A DNA stretch of 16,262 nucleotides from DASZGI01 sp035938995 (GTDB lineage: Bacteria; Actinomycetota; Actinomycetes; Streptomycetales; Catenulisporaceae): positions 1-16,262 of the forward strand of contig NZ_DASZGI010000122.1 of assembly GCF_035938995.1 (NCBI RefSeq). The letters run 5' to 3'. Shown one piece after another: positions 13,626-16,262 of this stretch; position 1 is the stretch's first letter; every line of letters begins with the position of its first letter. The notes below the pieces were generated by a model, which saw only the letters and a list, made by a program, of their open reading frames with translations, made no database searches and had not been told where the DNA came from. The translations under genes were made by a program, and so were the position numbers.

Positions 13626-16262
13626 GTGGACCCCGTGACGGGTACGGCGACGACCGCGGACGGCGGCATGGGTCTCGGCACGCACCGCGGCGCCCTCGCG
13701 GCCCACTCCGGAGCCGTGTTCTCGGTCGAGCGGATCGCCGCGCTGGCCGCCGCCGTCGTCCGGGCCGGCGAGCAGGCCGCCTCGATGGAAGGCGCCGCGC
13801 GCCAGGTGGCCGCCGCGATCCGGGGCGCGTTCACCACCCCCGACGGTGAGTCAGCGGTCGTACTGATCCGCATCTTCCAGACCACCGTGTGGGACCAGCT
13901 GACCCCTCAGCTTCGTTCGTACTCGCTCGCCCGCATGTCTCCGGGCGCCCAGCCGTCGGGCACCCGCTGCCTCGCCCTGATGGCCAGCCTCGGCGACCGC
14001 CCGGCCTGGAACGACCGCCATGCCTCGCGCGATCACCAGGCGCTGCCGCTGTCCGGCGCGGATGTGATCCGCCGGGTCCCCTTGGCGCTGACGGTGATGG
14101 ATCACCTCGTCGGCGCCGACGCGCAGATGCGCCCGCGCCGCGCCGACGACGGCCGCCCGGCCCGGGTCGCGGTGCACCTGATCTCCGAGGCCGCGGGCTC
14201 GCCGCTGGTGCCCGCGCAGTGGCTGGTCGGCACGTACGGGGTGACCGCGGGGCTGGGGCTGGGCGGGATCCTACCCAACGGCGAGGTGTTCACCTCGGTG
14301 CTGTTCTCCCGGGTGCCGCTCGACGCGACGCAGGCGCACCGGTTCGGCGCGGTGGCCGAGGCGATGCGCACGGCGCTGGCACCCTTCGCGCACCTGCCGC
14401 TGTTCGATCCGGCGCCCCCGGTCGGCCGGGTGATGCCGCGGCCCGGCTACGACTCCGCGCTCGAGGACACCGGCACCAGCGCGATCCTGCCGCCCGCACC
14501 GACCGACGACGGCGCCGGCTGGTCGGTCCGTCCGCGGCCGACGGTCGAGGCGGCGCTGCGCGAGCAGCGCGAGCGGCTGGCGCAGGAGTCGCGGATCGTC
14601 GAGACGTTGTACTCGGTCGGGCAGTCGCTGGCCCGGCAGCTGGATCTGCGCAAGCTGGTGCAGCAGGCGATCGAGGCCGCCACCAGCGTGGTGAACGCCA
14701 AATTCGGGGCCTTCTTCTACACCGCGGTGGGCACCGACGGAGTGGCCAAGACCCGCTACGCGCTGGCCGGGCTCGAGCCCGAGACCTTCGAGCGGTTCGG
14801 ACTGCCCCGGCAGACCGCGCTGTTCGGGCCGCAGCCGCCGTCCCGGGCGACGGTGCGCACCCCGGACGTGACCCGCGATCCGCGCTACGGCGACAACCCG
14901 CCGCTGCACGGGATGCCGCCGGGGCATCCGCCGGTGCGCTCGTATCTGGCCGTGCCGGTCGTGGCGGCCAGCGGGGAGGTGCTCGGCTGCTTCTACTTCG
15001 GCCATCCCGAGGCGTCGGTGTTCACCGAGCGGGACGAGCAGCTGGCCCAGGGCATCGCGGCGCAGGCGGCCAGCGCGATGGAGAACGCGCGGCTGTACCG
15101 GCACGAGCGCACGACGGCGATGCGGTTGCAGCGCTCGCTGTTGCCCGCCGCCCCGCCGCGCCTGGCGGACCTGGACATCGCCTCGACGTATCTGCCCGGC
15201 GAGCAGGGGGCGCGGGTCGGCGGTGACTGGTACGACGTGATCCCGCTGTCGGCGGACCGGGTGGCGCTCGTCATCGGCGACGTGATGGGACGCGGGATCG
15301 ACGCGGCGGCGGTCATGGGGCAGCTGCGCGCGGCGATCCAGGCCTACGCGGTGATGGACCTGCCGCCGGGTCAGGTGCTCGATCAGCTCAACCGGTTGGT
15401 GTGCCAGCTGCCGCACGAGCAGATCGCGACGTGTGTCTACGCGGTCTACGACCCGAGCGAGGGCACGGTGCGCTGGGCGAACGCCGGGCATCTGCCGCCC
15501 GCTCTGGTGTCGCCGGACGGCAAGGTGACGCTGCTGGAGGCCGACCTCGGCATGCCGCTCGGCCTCGACCGGGCGATCTTCGCGGACATGGCGCGGCCGA
15601 TGCCGGAAGGCGCCCGCCTGCTGCTGTACACCGACGGACTCGTGGAGTGCCGCGAAACGCCTCTGCACGACCGGCTCGGGCGACTGCGTTCGGTGCTCAG
15701 CGAGCTGTGCGTGCCCGAAGCCGCGGTGGATGTGCGCGAAGGCTGCGACCGGCTGGCCCAGGAGATGCTGACCGGCGCCGAGCACGACGACGTGGCGGTG
15801 CTGTTCGTGGCGGCGCGTCCGGCCGAGACGCAGAAGGCCGAGGTGGCCCTCTCGCCGACGCTGGAGGCGGCGCGGGCGGCGCGCCGGTTCGCGATGTCGA
15901 CGATGGAGCAGTGGGGGCTGGAGAAGCTCGACGACGCGATCGTCTCGATCGTCAGCGAGCTGGTCACCAACGCGGTCGAGCACGCCGCCCCGCCGATCAG
16001 CCTGCGGCTGCGGCACCGGCCCGGCGCGGTGATGATCGAGGTCGCGGACGGGGACGGCCGACTGGTCCGCCCGGCGCCGACCGGCACGGGCGACGAGCGG
16101 CACCGCGGCCTGGTCATCGTCGCGACGCTGGCGGCCCGCTGGGGCGTGCGGCCGACCGGCACCGGCAAGGTGGTGTGGGCGGAGGTCGCCAACCCGTACG
16201 ACGACGCGGCCACGATGCCCGTCGCGGCCGACGGCACCTTGGATCCGCTGGACGCCGACGCC
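13626..16262 (+). CDS. GAF-SpoIIE phosphatase-HATPase fusion regulator with sensor-like N-terminal domain, 3' end beyond window
   Basis: One frame stays open for 879 codons, from the GTG at 13626 to the last base of the window, with no stop. Residues about 74-256 form a domain seen upstream of GAF domains in some histidine kinases (PAWNDRHAS at 126-134, VPAQW at 195-199). A coiled-coil-like helix (about 305-335) leads into a GAF domain (about 340-495). The PP2C SpoIIE phosphatase domain (about 500-735) has GGDWYD (532-537), GDVMGRG (551-557), YTDG (668-671) and EHDD (719-722), so the metal-binding acids are present. The RsbW-like HATPase (about 745-870) has the N-box SELVTNAVEHA (N782), VADGDG (806-811) and RGLVI (827-831). 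The protein probably controls an anti-sigma antagonist in a partner-switching pathway. GAGG lies 7 nt before the GTG; an in-frame GTG at 13560 is less likely. Confidence 0.95.
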   Translation, partial: MDPVTGTATTADGGMGLGTHRGALAAHSGAVFSVERIAALAAAVVRAGEQAASMEGAARQVAAAIRGAFTTPDGESAVVLIRIFQTTVWDQLTPQLRSYSLARMSPGAQPSGTRCLALMASLGDRPAWNDRHASRDHQALPLSGADVIRRVPLALTVMDHLVGADAQMRPRRADDGRPARVAVHLISEAAGSPLVPAQWLVGTYGVTAGLGLGGILPNGEVFTSVLFSRVPLDATQAHRFGAVAEAMRTALAPFAHLPLFDPAPPVGRVMPRPGYDSALEDTGTSAILPPAPTDDGAGWSVRPRPTVEAALREQRERLAQESRIVETLYSVGQSLARQLDLRKLVQQAIEAATSVVNAKFGAFFYTAVGTDGVAKTRYALAGLEPETFERFGLPRQTALFGPQPPSRATVRTPDVTRDPRYGDNPPLHGMPPGHPPVRSYLAVPVVAASGEVLGCFYFGHPEASVFTERDEQLAQGIAAQAASAMENARLYRHERTTAMRLQRSLLPAAPPRLADLDIASTYLPGEQGARVGGDWYDVIPLSADRVALVIGDVMGRGIDAAAVMGQLRAAIQAYAVMDLPPGQVLDQLNRLVCQLPHEQIATCVYAVYDPSEGTVRWANAGHLPPALVSPDGKVTLLEADLGMPLGLDRAIFADMARPMPEGARLLLYTDGLVECRETPLHDRLGRLRSVLSELCVPEAAVDVREGCDRLAQEMLTGAEHDDVAVLFVAARPAETQKAEVALSPTLEAARAARRFAMSTMEQWGLEKLDDAIVSIVSELVTNAVEHAAPPISLRLRHRPGAVMIEVADGDGRLVRPAPTGTGDERHRGLVIVATLAARWGVRPTGTGKVVWAEVANPYDDAATMPVAADGTLDPLDADA

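Noticed and set aside
13889..15226. 445-codon plus-strand frame inside the phosphatase gene
   Set aside because: It is in another frame of the same strand and has Gly/Arg/Ala-rich composition without motifs. The GTG-13626 frame encodes the recognisable domains.
14271..16103. 610-codon open frame on the minus strand opposite the phosphatase gene
   Set aside because: It is Arg/His/Gln-rich with no domain motifs. The opposite strand has complete PP2C and HATPase motifs, so this is a high-GC antisense shadow.

Overview
The window comes from a high-GC actinobacterium, most likely a filamentous, Streptomyces-like or Catenulispora-like relative. Coding regions have G/C-rich third codon positions. 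The proteins are typical of that phylum: a GarA/FhaA-type FHA protein with a zinc ribbon, FtsR-type MerR proteins, a ManC-phosphomannomutase fusion of about 830 residues, a CDP-alcohol-type cardiolipin synthase, and a SpoIIE phosphatase fused to an RsbW-like ATPase. The genus is inferred from protein style only; no rRNA or tRNA gene was found.

Layout. (1) 1-1343, plus: the 3' part of a MocR/PdxR-type regulator whose frame is open through the left edge. (2) 1484-3129: a PlsC-like acyltransferase (minus) diverging from a SAM-dependent methyltransferase (plus). (3) 3369-7357, all minus: the conserved actinobacterial block gcvH, FHA protein, MerR (FtsR), DUF151 bifunctional nuclease and second MerR, transcribed in that order. 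(4) 7638-10982, minus: cardiolipin synthase followed by the ManC-phosphohexomutase fusion, ending in a strong hairpin. (5) 11315-12367, plus: an aldose 1-epimerase preceded by a terminator-like hairpin. (6) 12661-13199, plus: a MarR regulator followed by two hairpins and an AT-rich island with two palindromes. (7) 13626 to the right edge, plus: a large multidomain phosphatase/ATPase with no stop in the window.

How the genes work together. The minus-strand block joins one-carbon metabolism (GcvH), 2-oxoglutarate/glutamate control by Ser/Thr kinase signalling (the FHA protein) and regulation of division and growth (FtsR and the second MerR). In mycobacteria the same order continues to glycine decarboxylase; here it is followed by the convergent methyltransferase/plsC pair. 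The cardiolipin synthase and GDP-mannose genes concern the envelope (phospholipid head groups, mannosylated glycans). The last gene is probably a partner-switching regulator of a sigma factor.

Most of the window is core actinobacterial biology. The parts least explained by known families are the sensor-like N-terminal domain of the last gene, the catalytically degenerate mutase half of the ManC fusion, the long repetitive linker in FtsR, and a terminator-like hairpin between divergent genes.
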